A stretch of 42,166 nt of DNA from Saccoglossus kowalevskii. Taxonomy: Eukaryota; Hemichordata; Enteropneusta; Harrimaniidae. Below are positions 10,837-23,230 of this stretch, in pieces. Positions within the stretch are counted from its first letter, which is position 1. Every line of letters starts with the position of its first letter. Where the stretch lies: contig NW_003158224.1 in NCBI RefSeq assembly GCF_000003605.2, forward strand, positions 558,955-601,120. Direction: 5' to 3'. Both the position numbers and the translations under genes were made by a program. Below the pieces are notes generated by a model. That model did not search any database. It was not told where the DNA came from and saw only the letters and a program-made list of their open reading frames with translations.

Positions 10837-10875
10837 ATGCCTTTAACCGAATCACGCAATAGTGAGAATCTACCG
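10837..10875 (+). CDS. Possible tiny first coding exon
   Basis: ATG at 10837 opens thirteen codons (MPLTESRNSENLP) ending exactly at a good donor, CCG|GTAAGT, in phase 0. An upstream ATG at 10821 in another frame runs only 13 codons. A single good donor is expected by chance several times in a window this size, so support is weak. Confidence 0.15.
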
Positions 10876-13180
10876 GTAAGTTCTAAGGATGCTCTCACCC
10901 CATGCATAAAATTGTGCGATTATGTTGCTCATCCCGTTCTCAAAAACACAACTATAATAATATATTTAACAGAAGCAGCGTAGGGCATGGGTGAAGGTTG
11001 AGTGTATGATGAGAAGATGTGAACACCGTCAAACCGTCAATCGTAACCATGACAGCACAATTAATGAAGACACTAGTACGCGCGTTAGAATTCCCTGTAA
11101 ACAATAAGTTTTACACGCGTTGTATACGTCGCGTTGGACATACACCGACTCGATGCGGCACGACGACTATTGCGCCTTAAAGTGCAGTTTTTTGTTTTAT
11201 TCGATAATGTCAAAATGCGATATGGTGTCAAAGTACGGGAATGCGCGACATGTGTTCGACTCGCGTGCTGTCTGTCTTAGCATAGATAATCCGGAATTCA
11301 TCAACACGTCCTGTAGTTAGTTATCAGAGTTAGCGAAATTTCTTTGACGGCTTTGGTGAAATGATCCCACCCACTGATCGCCGTTGTCGAATATCGATTA
11401 AAGAGATCACGCGACAATCTCCATGATGACGTGAAATTATCTTAGGGTTATACAATACACGATTACACTGCACCCAAGAAATACAATAAAGTAAGAATAA
11501 TAATAAGTTGGTGATTATTCATTCATAATGCCATTGTGTTATATTGGAAACTTCTTGAGCTGTGATTTATACGTTTAGTTACGCTCTGTCAACGGAAGAT
11601 CAACAAAAGACGTAATGTGGTTTCATTAGAGTATAGTACGATGGTGGAACGACAACAAACCTAGAGAGGAACGTATACTGCCCACGAGCTCAACGATTTG
11701 TACAAAATCCTCTCTTACGTTATTTGTTTTACAGAAAAACTACAAAGCGTGCTGAAATTTTACTATAATACGACAGTTGTTTGCAACCAAAATGGCGGCG
11801 ATCTTCCTGAGCTGTTTGAAAAATTTGGCTTGATTTGATTGATTCATTTTTTCAATGTATTCGGATACCTGGATATTTTAGGTAAATTAAGAAGAAGGAG
11901 ATTTCTTCTAAAAAATATCTATACATTTTAAAATTTCAAATAACATTAATCTCACAGGCGAAATCATCGAAATCATTGTTTCTGAATTAAATGCATTTGA
12001 CCTTTGCCATATTGATTCAATAATTATAGATCTAAAGAACAATTATCAGGTGATTATGCAAATTTTCATTTCAGCGAGAACATTAATTATAATGGTTTTC
12101 TCCTTATTTCTAATAAATATATACAATATACGAACCAACTTGCTCTCGTACCAGAACGAAACGTTTGTATCATTTTTGAAAAAAAAGAACTTTGATGTGA
12201 AGTAGAATTCACAATATTCCATTATTATATCTTCTCTTCGCTTACTGTATTATTTTTACACGAATTACAAATATATTATTTTATTTTGATCTAAAGTACA
12301 ATCATTGTACGAATCAGTAAGACCAGAAGTAACCACAGTAAGGAACGAGATAGTGGGTATTTTTTGTGTCAATTTACTGACGTATCTTCAAGTTAATAAA
12401 ACCAATTTATAGTGCTTATTTCTCACAGGTTTCATTTACATTGATTTATGCACGACTACATAATCAGTGACCCTGACAATTTATTTAGAGTTAATTGGCA
12501 TTTTTCCAACCCAGATACTCTTTCTGTATCGTTGTGTTGAAGCACACATCACGCATGCGTAACACGTTTCTGATACGGATGAACGAAATTAGCCGCTCGA
12601 GGTTAGGTGACACTACGCAAATGATATTGGCAATTCACATATGAGACAGTGGGAACATTTCTAACATGCAATGAGTATACGTTCCGTTGTTGGAAAAGTT
12701 GTATATGGCTCATTTTGTCCTGGCTATTTCTTTCTAAGCACTGCGGCATAAACCCAAGTTCTGCTTTGTCTTGTCGATGTCACGTGGTATTGACCAATTT
12801 GCATTTTTCAAAACATGATGACAACCAAAATGGCCGCAATCTCATCGCTCGAAAATGACATACAACCTCAATGTTTGCCCGAGATGTACGATACCAGTCT
12901 GTCTTTGGTTATAGCCTAAAAACATTAAACTTAAATAATAAAGACAAAACTGTACGATCATAATCTGCTTACATGATTTTAATGAGATTATTATTATATT
13001 ATCTATGGTGAGACATGATATTGATGATTCGAAAGACACATTCACTAGCGAGTATATTACTTTCATAATTGTCAACACAAGATTGTAAGCACGGATACCA
13101 CATTGTAATTAATCAAAGTTAAAAACAATATAATGTTTGAGAAGTGGCGGTAAACGATGAAAAAAGACACTAGCATAATA
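10876..13180. other. Gene-free stretch with two YY1-like motifs
   Basis: AAAATGGCGGC at 11789-11799 is a full match to the YY1 consensus. The same context, ACAACCAAAATGGC or GCAACCAAAATGGC, recurs about 1 kb later near 12820, suggesting copies of an old repeat. No exon or RNA gene is supported. Confidence 0.35.
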
Positions 13181-13182
13181 TA

Positions 13183-13396
13183 TACTGTAAAATACTTTAT
13201 TTTCGCTTGCAACTTTTTTTCCCGCTATTTTCGCTGAAGGAATGATTCAGTTAAAATAAAATCCAGCGATAATACCTTTTTTCCTATATTTTACATTCAA
13301 CTTGTCAAAAATCAGTGAAAATAAATTCAATACAAAACAACCAAAAAGTCTTTTCAGCGAATATTAATCCCAGCTGAAATAAAGTATTTTACAGTA
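13183..13396. mobile_element. Mariner-type miniature element with TA duplication
   Basis: Inverted ends CTGTAAAATACTTTATTTTC on the left and the matching AAAGTATTTTACAG on the right enclose about 210 bases without coding capacity, each end flanked by TA. TA duplication is the hallmark of Tc1/mariner-type transposition. Shorter inverted pieces inside the element strengthen a foldback structure. It lies just beyond the 3' end of the visible gag relic and may have inserted into the retroelement. Confidence 0.75.
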
Positions 13397-13429
13397 CTAA
13401 ACGATTTTATTTGAACATATTACATAGCC

Positions 13430-14598
13430 ACATATTTCCTGCATCATGGCTGCAGCTTTGTTATCCTTAAACTAAAGTACTTTTTGAGGCATCCTTGTCA
13501 GTTTTACTCATTACAGGCAGTAATTGTGATTTTTTGTGGTGTTATTAAACTTTGGTTCGGCCACAGATTTACAGCAACTTTGTGAATAGTAGTGTGCTAC
13601 ATTCCAGATGTCTGCAAATTCCGCAACTTGACGCAAGTCTTAGCACTGGTGTTCCCTCCGAAAACAACAGCATTTCATGGCTACACGTTTGGCTATAATA
13701 CTTTTTGTACAAGAAAAACATTTTCAGTGTTTCCGTAGTATGCACAATACCTGACACACTAATCTACTGAGTCAAACAATGCTTCTGACAAACCACAAGT
13801 TGTTCTGCGATCTCGAATTTCGCGGGACACGACTGACAAGACTTGATACTATATCCCTTCTCCGGCATCCCATATGCCTTTAACATAACACACTTGTCCC
13901 AGTCACATCTACAGCCAACACATCGTATTCCACTACTACCGTCCCTGTTAATTGTCCACTAAATGCCGCACTCAAGTACCCCCCCCCCATATCTGAGCAA
14001 ATATTTTAAACTGATTTACATAGACGTCCTCGTCATCCCATTCTGAATTTTGGTAGCAAATGCAGATAAATTATCCAACATCTTGCAGTTCTAACCTAGC
14101 TTTAGAATCAAGTTTAGCTAATTCGGTGGTGGTCTCTCTATTAGTCTGTATTTTAGTAATTTTATCTACTTGTTCTAAGCTGTCTTTCTTTCTTAAATTT
14201 AGCTATCTGTTTGGCCTTTCCTTCTTCAAATTTAGCATTTTCCTGTGCAAGTTCAATTGCTTGTACATCTCTTTCTCTCTCAAGATTAGCCTTTTCCCGC
14301 TTTAGCTTAATGGCTTGAGGAGCCTTTCCCTTTCCAGTTCAGCTAGCTTGTTCAATCCATTCCTTTCAACTTTAGCTATCTGTTCTTCTTTTTCTTGCTC
14401 ACTTTTAACAGCTTGTTCAATTTTTTCATTTCAAGCTGTCATATTTTTTCCTCAATGCTCGTTTGGGTTTTTCTTCTTCGAATATTAACATATATTGAGC
14501 CGCTGCCCAATTTTCAAAATTCTTCTCGGTTAAATCAATATGTCTGAATCGCCAACTGCTAATTTTTTATATTTGACAATTACAGGTGTTTTAGACAT
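13430..14598 (-). pseudogene. Decayed Ty3/Gypsy-like retrotransposon gag
   Basis: Read on the minus strand, this is a gag broken by several frameshifts and stops. The first ATG is at 14598 (MSKTPVIVK). Next comes a long Lys/Glu coiled coil over about 14460-14090, then a trace with VNQFKIFAQ near 14010, then a helical capsid-like section near 13980-13767 (one piece reads LKAYGMPEKGYSIKSC). Then VAEFADIWNVAH at 13627-13592, and a damaged CCHC zinc-knuckle trace (SCSHDAGN) near 13450. This order, coiled coil, SCAN-like capsid, then knuckle, is that of Gypsy-type gag proteins in invertebrates. The family call rests on my recognition of the pattern. I see no intact pol, integrase or LTR, so this is a dead fragment, not an expressed gene. 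Confidence 0.75.
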
Positions 14599-15371
14599 GT
14601 AAAAACCTGTATTTACTAGAGCGATAATTATCTCAGGGGAAATTCTAACTTTACTAAATAATATTACAGAGGAATTATGTACTGTTGTGTGGTTAAAAGT
14701 GTAACTAAGATATGTGTAATTGTAACTGGTTCAATATGCATATGAAAACATAGTATAACATTTTTCCAGTCATACACTATCTCACTTCTGACACTAAATG
14801 TCACGCGTTTACAGAGTCGGGTCACATATTCCCCAAAGACACCCAATAATATTTAAAATTTTTACCACCTTATATGCAGGTTCTCACTCGCCCTGTTATA
14901 GGTCATTGCTAAATGCAATGGAAACATGCACTACACAACATGGCAAGGCGATAGGGAGAATGAACATTAAATTCTCTTTACATACGTATCTGCAAAATAA
15001 ACTGGCCATGAAAAGTCGTTAGAATAGATTCTATAAATTAACAAGCACGATATAATAACTGAAATTCCAGGACTAAATAAATATTTTCTTGATTATTGTC
15101 AAGTGGTGGCACATAGTATATTAACCAGTGCAGAGTTAATTACCCCAGTAAATGTCATATAACTGGCGACTCGAGTTCATGACTTGGAGTGTCAAAATAT
15201 ACGTTTATATCTATATCATCAGGTTTCTCTCCTGTTGGACTTCAGACTTTGGTGCTAAATATTTGGTTCAGCTACGCTAGTCGATCCGTTCACCGGATTT
15301 CCGGGTCGGCCAAAGCATGGACAATCCTTGTCAGTCAAAATCTTGAGTAGGAACTTCATGGAAACTTTCGG
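14599..15371. other. Gene-free stretch
   Basis: This is where the 5' part or LTR of the gag relic would lie, but I see no LTR ends (TG...CA with a repeat) or primer-binding site. Open frames at 14664-14846 and 14798-15022 are unsupported. Confidence 0.4.
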
Positions 15372-15645
15372 TCGTACAGCCTATTATATCCCATAGCACA
15401 TTATGTCAATCCAATTGCTTTTTAAACAGCTTCCTGACAATACAGCTTATTTATATTATACATCTTCCTAGTCCAACTGCCTATTATTACATCTCTCCAG
15501 TCCGAACGCTTATTAAACTTATTCCTGGTCACACAGAATATTATTATACATCTGCCTGGTCATTATTGCAGCTTATGGAATATCGTTTCTGTCCAACTGC
15601 TTGTTATACATCTTCTCGGTTCAAACGCTCATTATACACGTGGTC
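15372..15645. repeat. Minisatellite, units of about 28-32 bases
   Basis: About eight to nine diverged copies of a unit close to TCCAACTGCTTATTATACAT followed by CTTCCTGG. Unit length varies through indels. One isolated related unit (TGTCTGCCCAGTACAACTGC) lies about 600 bases further on, near 16211. Confidence 0.75.
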
Positions 15646-15961
15646 ATCTCTCATGTTTGAATACACAAAGCTGATTTGAAGAGAGCCAGGCACGTGAAAT
15701 TGAATAAGTCACATTATACTATAGGAGTATTTCAAATGCCCGAATACGTCTTTCTGATTCGTCAATTATGCAATTACATACGCCGTATACCATGGTTTTT
15801 CATGTTTAGAAGTAGGTACACAGTTGAGATAAATCCTGCTGTCAACTAATTCGGCAAATATCTTTCTATTTTTGCGTTACGGGCAAAGAACATACTTTAG
15901 GACAATTTCTGCCCTAAGGTCTTTTTGCACACACGCACACACACAGAACATTTCTTTTCAG
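15646..15961. other. Gene-free stretch
   Basis: Ends in a short CACACA tract and a strong pyrimidine-rich acceptor (TTTCTTTTCAG at 15951-15961). Otherwise nothing is visible. Confidence 0.4.
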
Positions 15962-16129
15962 AATTACGCAAACTCGCCCGTGAACCCGGACGTTTTTCGT
16001 CCCTTAAAATGCAATCATGCGTATAGCATTAATCGGATATGGATATCGAATTACAAAGTGTGGACACGTTCTGAAAACCTAAACAATATTTCACATAAGC
16101 TTCGTGGTATAAGAAGATGTATCTCCTAA
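15962..16129 (+). CDS. Candidate exon after a strong splice acceptor
   Basis: Following TTTCTTTTCAG, a phase-0 frame begins NYANSPVNPDVFRPLKCNHA and continues to a TAA at 16127. A possible donor, GTG|GTATAAG, sits at 16107. The first 20 codons are less AT-rich than the flanks. Its phase would accept a phase-0 donor such as the one at 5323, but the distance is over 10 kb and I have no evidence that they join. No domain is recognised. Confidence 0.2.
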   Translation, partial: NYANSPVNPDVFRPLKCNHAYSINRIWISNYKVWTRSENLNNISHKLRGIRRCIS

Positions 16130-17390
16130 TGTGACAATTATTCACCGAGGGGCAGTCGAGACAAATCCCGCATATACCCCTCAGTTGAAAATTATAATTG
16201 TTTATTGTATATGTCTGCCCAGTACAACTGCTTACCGTCTGGCATTCGAAACCCCGGAATTTTTACAAGATAGTGAACAAAGTAAGTTACATAAAACAAG
16301 GATATCATGCTTGTATTTCAAACGTTTTTTTTTTAAAGAAAAGCCTTGGATATTCTGTGAAAATCAAAATATTAGTAAATTCAATAATGTGAGTGTTAAT
16401 ACCAGTGCAAGTGGTTCATTCGTTCTTTTGTGGTGATCCTGTTAACTGCATTCTATAGAAAACTAGATAATCCATTTATTTTCGCTGTGCAGTAGGTCCT
16501 CGTTCATTACATGCCATTTCGAGCCGTATTTTTGGATGATTAGTGTGGCGTAGGTGCACTTCTGCTTATAGTGGCAAGGCGCTTTGTCGTTGTCGTCAGT
16601 TTGTATCACGTGTCAGTTACGTGTTTATTTGTTGTAATGATATATATTACAAACATTGTTGGGTATATGCCATGAGATCTGTGCGATAAAATAGTTTTGT
16701 CTTTTAAGAGTTGACGCTGTCTTTCATGGAAGATCTTTAGCAGCACTTTCGTCATCTTGGGTATATCGCGTCACCATTCCATATTTGGAATTTGCATTTC
16801 CTAATAAGGCAGGAAGATGTTGATTTCCCTGGCCGATAACATAATCGCACGGCACACGTACCGGAGAACACATGGGGATGCCGTAGCACTTTCATATACA
16901 TTATTATAATGGAAGATGTGGGTAATCATGGTCATCGACCTTTGTTTTTTTGAGCAAAAAATGCGTCTTTGCACGATCGCATTAAATCCTATGACTGTTA
17001 CACATGAATGCAAATATCAGCGTCACACGCAAGCCGTGATTTCCAATCGCTAACACGTATCTATGGAAACCACTCGTAAATGCTCCTTGCGAAATCCTGT
17101 GTTTCTATGTAAATAACCACTTGGCTTTAGTAATTATCTGATAATTAAAATGCGGCTTGTGATATTAACCAATAAACCATCTGTTATACGGAATCGTTAT
17201 ATCAAATATGGCAGATTTGAGATCAAAGTTCCGCTAGTCGCCAAACACTTGAGTTTTGCTATTCACTGGAACAGAATGCGTTGGGCATGAGCGACATATA
17301 ACCTAAACGTTTCCACTCTAAAAATAGTAGACACAGACACCGAGACGTGTTCTAGACTAAAGATTCTCTATTTACAAGGACATTCCTAAT
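16130..17390. other. Gene-free stretch
   Basis: Overlapping frames of up to 101 codons at 16131-16436 show no protein-like composition. A minus frame at 16801-17013 is likewise unsupported. Confidence 0.4.
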
Positions 17391-17391
17391 T

Positions 17392-17670
17392 TGACGTCAT
17401 TAATTATTGGCCGAAGCCCCATTTAATAAATAGGCAGGCTAGGCAGTCACAAGCACGTTCTCTTGAATGCACACATGCACGTCACGGCTGAAACCGTTGA
17501 AACGTTCTGCTAACACATCGTGACCGTCCTTCAGCTCAGAAAGGGGCGGATACTGTGTCACTGATTAGGAAGAGCGCATCTTTATACTGACGTCATTACC
17601 GCATTGTTTTATGGGTAGCAATACGAAGACAAACCATGGCGCGGTCGGGTCCCCTGAATTTGCATATGAC
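17392..17670. promoter_or_regulatory. Candidate regulatory cluster with two CREs
   Basis: Two full cAMP-response elements, TGACGTCA at 17392-17399 and 17588-17595, lie 196 bases apart and are joined by a GC box (GGGGCGG near 17543), an octamer-like ATTTGCAT near 17660 and a CCATGGCG near 17636. The clustering suggests an enhancer or promoter, but no adjoining exon is convincing: the ATG there opens only 18 codons. Confidence 0.25.
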
Positions 17671-20660
17671 AGAAACAACTTTACATATTTGACATTTTGA
17701 CCGAATTACGCTTGATAACTGCGATGTTTCCACAGTGATGTTCTATTGAATTTAGATATTTTGTCCTGATGTTAGTAACCGGGGTTGGTTAACAAGTCGA
17801 TAGAGCTGTGTGCTTGGGGGGGGGGGCAATTGGTGTTCTCTCTTTGCGTCCCATTTGGTGTACGCATATTACTTTACAGTATACCGTGCACCGTGTACAG
17901 CTTGTGGCAAACTTGGACAACCTCCATCCACAGAGGGCAGGAGGGTATAAGATTCAGTCAACAGATTATTCGACAGTGCAGCCGTCACTATAGAACTGAT
18001 AATTCACTTGTAGTGTTTCATGTTCATGTGTCGTGTCTTCTTCACCAATAAATAATGTAGTCGAAAGACAGTTGTGAATAATGTAAATTCACAATTTGTA
18101 CATGTAGTATTCCGTAATCATTGGCTAATCCATGAGAACCAGTTATGAGCGCCACCATCGGCAGTCCACGTCGGGAAGGGCACAAATCTAGTAGAGTTTT
18201 CAGACGACGATATCGTTTGTTGCAGGGCAGACGGAGGGTGAACATTTCAGTGGAAGAGTTGTCGTTTTAAACCTACCCGAAGACAATATTATTACAATCA
18301 CAATCAGCGACATTTACAGAGACGTGAATCCGTTAATATTACAGCAACAAGGAGAAAAACACGCTGATAAAACATATCTAAATCACCTCCCTTTAAAATG
18401 AACTCGCCCATTGTAATTCCATGATGTCACTGAACGCATACAGAGAGAAAGAGATCATTACCACACCAATATATAGATGATACTCATCTAAGCTATTGTG
18501 GTCACCTAGCTACAGAACTGTGAGCGTATACACGTGAAATCAGGGAGAAAACGCGGCAGTCGAGGGATTTGCTATTGTCATATAACGAATCAGTGGGATA
18601 CGGTACATTCTGCGTTATAATTGGACGTGTTGTAGTGGTTTCTGACTGCGTTTTCATCGACACCGTCCAGCAAGCAAAAGGTAGGAAGAAATTACGTGTA
18701 TTGGCTCCTATGTTGTCAATCGTGGGAGGAGGGGGGGGGGCAAGTGGTCACAAATCCTTAAATATGTATATATGCACATTTTCCCGTTGTAAACAATTTA
18801 TATCTATCATTTCATTATTAGTATGTACTTTCTGAAGAAAAATAGAGCGTGACAGATAAGGCGATGATTCACGCTACGGGCAATACAGCTACACGGGACG
18901 TGTTTGTTTTATGCGTGTTATCGTTGAGGCGGAATTGTCTATACATGTTTTGGAAGCTAATATCTGACTTCTGTTACCGTCATCGAAATCTACGTCTTTT
19001 TTTCTCTCTCAAAGATCCCTCCAATACTTGTGTGAAATGACGTCCGTTTGCTCTAACATCAACAGCAAAATTATCTTGATACACGTTTCCAAAATTATGA
19101 CACTAATTATCAACCACGGCGACCTGCGTCTATTATGCTGTGAACATAGCATAGAATTACTTCTTGATTCACTAATATTAACGTTAAAAGGAAATAAAAC
19201 AAAAATTCGATATGAAAACCAACAATATTTTAACATATTAGGCGATTCCACGTATGGATCAGTTGCACGGAAATAACGCACACTGATCAGATTTCTTTTT
19301 TTTATCTGTAAACGCTGCGTTCACGTGATTTTTCAAAAAAATGTTTGAACTTATCAATCTGCACTTCCAATCAACAATTAACCTATATTCTAAGATCTGG
19401 ACAACTAATTTATCCAGGGGCTAGTTTTATTCTGAAATGAAAGCGAACATGATTTTAACCTCCCAAAACATATCCAAGTTAGTTCTACACACGTTACCCG
19501 TCATAAAATACGAGTTGGCGTAACACCTTTCGTATGGTGACACAAAATCCTGAACTGAAGTTGCTCGCTTGGCTCATTTTTCTCAGATGTCAGAAAACAT
19601 AAAAGCGCATTTCTCTCAAAATACGTTCATTCGAAAGGACAATAACATCGACCCGAGATTGCAGACACTGACCAGACCTGCTTATTGCTATACAAAGTCA
19701 TATATGATATAATATAGGGTCACGGACGACTTATTTGAGATAATATTACTTGGTGTGGATTACGGAATTATCATAATACGTGGAACTTTGTGGAAACGTT
19801 AAACACGATCCGCTCAATTTGGAAATAAATGCGAATTTGAATTCGCCTAATAATTCGCAGATAATGAATAAATGTGTCTAGAATTATATTTTGAAAAAAA
19901 AAACATATTAAAAAGAGGGGAGGGTACTGATCTATTTGAAAAGATACGACAGCCCTATGTTTAAACATCGGTGGTACAAGAGTGATCGCGATTTGCTACA
20001 TCACACTATTGCACGTGACAAGAACGCACGCGAAAAGAATTTGTCATATGTTAACATGGCGATCTACACATGGGGTTAAAATCCTTTGCAAACGTTTAAT
20101 TACACGTATTGCCAAGTATAAGTGTATTACAGCGTCCAAATTATAAAATGTCTAAGAAAAATGTCAAACAACTAAATTTTATCACAATAATTTGTATTTT
20201 CTAAAGTTTGTAAGAAATATTAGAATACAGCCATTGAGATATGAAGAGATACCATCACCATAGAAACCAATTTAAAAATAATGATATTGATATATTAGCA
20301 TATTCCATGACACGTTTTTCGGTTCGAACCTCCTTTCAGTTATTAAGTAGTTGGTAGATGCTGTTGGTACATGAATAAATAATAGTAATTTAATCTATCT
20401 GAGATGTAATGCCTGGAGGCCCACGTGTATGCTATCCTGCTATTCATTAAATGATTGACGGTCTAGTTGATATGTTCAGGATTCAAACCTTTCGGTAAAA
20501 TCTCTTACCGACAGAAGAACTGCAATGTTTGCAAACATCATCGCACTCGTACTATTTTGTGTTGTGCTTAAATTACTTAAAATTACCAAGATATCAATAT
20601 GACCAACAAGTAAGATTATATTTATTGATCTTGGTTTATATTTTTATGACGTTAGCGTTA
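17671..20660. other. Gene-free stretch with G-runs
   Basis: Contains long G tracts near 17815-17826 and 18730-18740, and a GC-richer patch (18130-18245) open on both strands, with a 41-codon plus frame starting MSATIGSPRREGHKSS. The minus frame at 19009-19281 has one hydrophobic segment (SPWLIISVIILE) but no splice support. No gene is supported. Confidence 0.4.
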
Positions 20661-20669
20661 CCTCATCAT

Positions 20670-20985
20670 ATGATCACGTGTTGTCGCGTGATCAGGGGTA
20701 TCCGAGAACCTCCCCACGTTAAGATAATCCTACGAGGCCGAGGTGCAACATGGGCAGGTGTATTCGCGTGATCACTACGTATTATGGGTTACCGAGAACC
20801 CCCGCCCCCACATTAAGGTAATTTCGGGTGATCAGGATGTAATATATTGGCAGGTGCAGTCGCGTGATCACTACCTATTATGGATTACCGAGAACACCCG
20901 CCCCACTTTAAGGTAATTTCGTGTGGTCGACGTGTAATATGGGCAGGTGTAGTCGCGTGGTCGAAATGTATTTTAGGTAACTTAG
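20670..20985. repeat. Tandem array of 80-96-base units with CGCGTGATCA cores
   Basis: The core CGCGTGATCA occurs at 20685, 20765 and 20861, with a variant CGCGTGGTCG at 20953, giving spacings of 80, 96 and 92. Each unit carries ACCGAGAAC or CCGAGAACC, a C-rich run (CCCGCCCC), TTAAGGTAAT and GGGCAGGTG. It is far richer in CpG than its flanks. The 80-codon plus frame ending in it is incidental. Confidence 0.8.
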
Positions 20986-22567
20986 ATTTGAGTACTAATA
21001 ATATCTTTTTGAGAGCGCCATTTAATATAGCCGGCGAATACAACAACTGAGAGAAGTATCTGACGATACTAAATGAGTATTTCTTTCCCGTTCCCATCGT
21101 TTCCCTTAATATCCCAAAACCAATACTGTTCAATATACTCTTAGCGATGGTGATTTGATTATATCAATCAATATATTCATTAAATATCAAATTCAACAGA
21201 AATACTATTTTATGTTTGCAGAATAATCGGGCTGTTCCTACGAGAATTATCTGATAATCTTGGTGGCTTTTCGAAATAAATCTTAGTACATATATTTTCG
21301 CGCTCGTCGATAGTCGTTTCAACCCACCCATCTTCTGTTATTGACGCTGACTTTTTGACCCCAATCACGACTGAATAGGGCATTATATGACTTCGTGTAT
21401 AAATTACGTACACGATACGCAGTCAATTGAGCATAATTGTTTTAATTTGCATATACCCTTCTGTGTTCACACAAACACTGTTTGCATGACGACGCCAATC
21501 CATGAATGCTTTGATATCACACATACTGTCTGTCAATGTCGTGCCTTTACATATATATAAAATCGTCAAATTTTAATCCTAAAAATAAAGTACGTGGAGA
21601 TGGAGGATTAACACTATAGTAATATATATTGTATACATTGTCGATGTTTGTAAACCCCCCGTGCGTCGTTGGAACCAATCTCTCGGTGTCATTCCTCTTT
21701 ATTTGTGAACACTTTCCATTCGGGTTGTATACATTAGAGGATTAGCCCATAGCGACACCTCACAATGAATAAAGTCCATCGTTCCTGTTTTTAGGTGACA
21801 AACCTTTTAAACTGTGTGTAGCGTAGCGCTCAGTCAAAATAATTCTTGTAAAAAAAAAACACGCATAAATGGAACATATATGACAAAACACATGTAAAAC
21901 AAAGCAATGTAACACACCGTTAAAACTATAATGTGTAACTATTCATCGTGCGTATTTATCAACAAATAATATTTTCTTTTCAATACTTTTAATGTCCCAT
22001 CTTTGAGGAAATTGAGTCACAAAGTACCATAATAATTTCATAATAAAAATAAAGTTTTATTGCCACTTTGGAAATCTCTGACGAACCATTCTCTGACCGA
22101 AGTATGCACTACAATGGGGGAGAATGGGAATCTGTAATATGAATGTATCTACATTTAGGCTGCCTCTTACATTAATTGAGTTAAATAAATAATACGCACT
22201 CACTGGATTATATTAGCAAAGTTTGAATGGTGAAAAAATAAAATCTACGCAATAATTTTGTAGTGGCGACTGTTTACAGTCTACATAACATGTTGTTGTC
22301 TTCTCTAGCCCTTTTTGGTATGACAAGTGCGAATATTAGTATTTTGTCACATGAATAAGCTGTGGCCATATATTTACCAACGACGATGCTATCCAGGTAA
22401 AAAGTTGCATCCATAAGTGAATTAGCCGATTGACTCACCCAGGGCCCGTACGACCTTTCGTTGGTGTTCACATCAAAGACCTACCGATCGCGAATATCTG
22501 GCACAAACACGCTATGCTACCGGTGTAGTTCAGAAATTAAAATACACCACTTATTCACTTTTGACAG
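20986..22567. other. Gene-free stretch
   Basis: No supported exon, RNA gene or repeat end. Frames at 20885-21133 and 21210-21413 on the minus strand look like chance. Confidence 0.45.
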
Positions 22568-22825
22568 TGTATACAAGGTTAACCAAGCACGTGATCATAT
22601 CGATCGAGCGAAGATTCAATACATAGCACATGAATTTGACAATTTAATTCAAGCGATTGAGAACGTATCACCGACAAGCTTTTAATACATTTTGAGGATC
22701 ATGGCTTTAGTCGTATTCGGTGAACAGCCGTTAAAGGAATTGTCAAAATGCTGCAACAACAAAAGAAATCAACGCAGAATACTTACAAACGTGTGGGAAG
22801 TATACTTCCTGAAAATATGCGGTAC
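22568..22825 (+). other. Protein-like frames, possible broken gene or exon
   Basis: After an acceptor-like CACTTTTGACAG, one frame reads VYKVNQARDHIDRAKIQYIA and onward to a TAA near 22684. Soon after, a separate ATG near 22701 opens MALVVFGEQPLKELSKCCNN and continues to a stop near 22830. Both have balanced composition for this AT-rich window. They may be pieces of one decayed open frame, or chance. No family is recognised. Confidence 0.2.
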
Positions 22826-22830
22826 GGTTT

Positions 22831-23095
22831 AAAATGTAAAGATCAAGTTGTCCACACCACGTGGCTGTGGTACGCATGCGCATAACTATATTTGACCTTC
22901 ATGAAGGTGCACTGCCAACAAATATTCGCTAAAATATTGATGTTAAAGCGCGGATAACTCGAATGACTTTCAGAATTAAATATTTCGAGAAGCAAATCGT
23001 TTAGTTTTAAGTCATCAAATATCGTGATCATGATACATTTCTTCAAGTACTAATTCTGTCGCTTTTCGTTTTTTGGCGAATTTGTCTAATTTCAG
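22831..23095. other. Gene-free stretch
   Basis: Nothing convincing, apart from the acceptor-like TTTGTCTAATTTCAG at its right end. Confidence 0.4.
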
Positions 23096-23230
23096 ATAAC
23101 TATGAAAATGACGACAAACGTGTTAAAACAATCTCAAAACATAGTGATGTTTTGCCCTACTTGAAATGTGCTTTATTTAGTCCATTTCAATCTTTCGCCA
23201 CCCGCTTGCCTATGAAGTCTTGTTGCCTAG
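23096..23230 (+). CDS. Candidate exon with both splice signals
   Basis: The frame after TTTGTCTAATTTCAG reads NYENDDKRVKTISKHSDVLP and remains open for about 45 codons to a possible donor, CCTAG|GTAACATG, near 23231. The frame has no start codon, as an internal exon would not. The pyrimidine tract is only moderate and no domain is recognised. Confidence 0.2.

Noticed and set aside
14060-14305. 81-codon plus-strand hydrophobic frame
   Set aside because: It is the antisense shadow of the Lys/Glu-rich coiled coil of the minus-strand gag relic.
17815-18740. Long G tracts as a quadruplex or special element
   Set aside because: They are single uninterrupted homopolymer runs, similar to the C runs near 10061 and 13980; ordinary simple sequence.
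20315-20335. GGTTCGAACC as a tRNA B box
   Set aside because: No A box or cloverleaf is found at the correct distance upstream.
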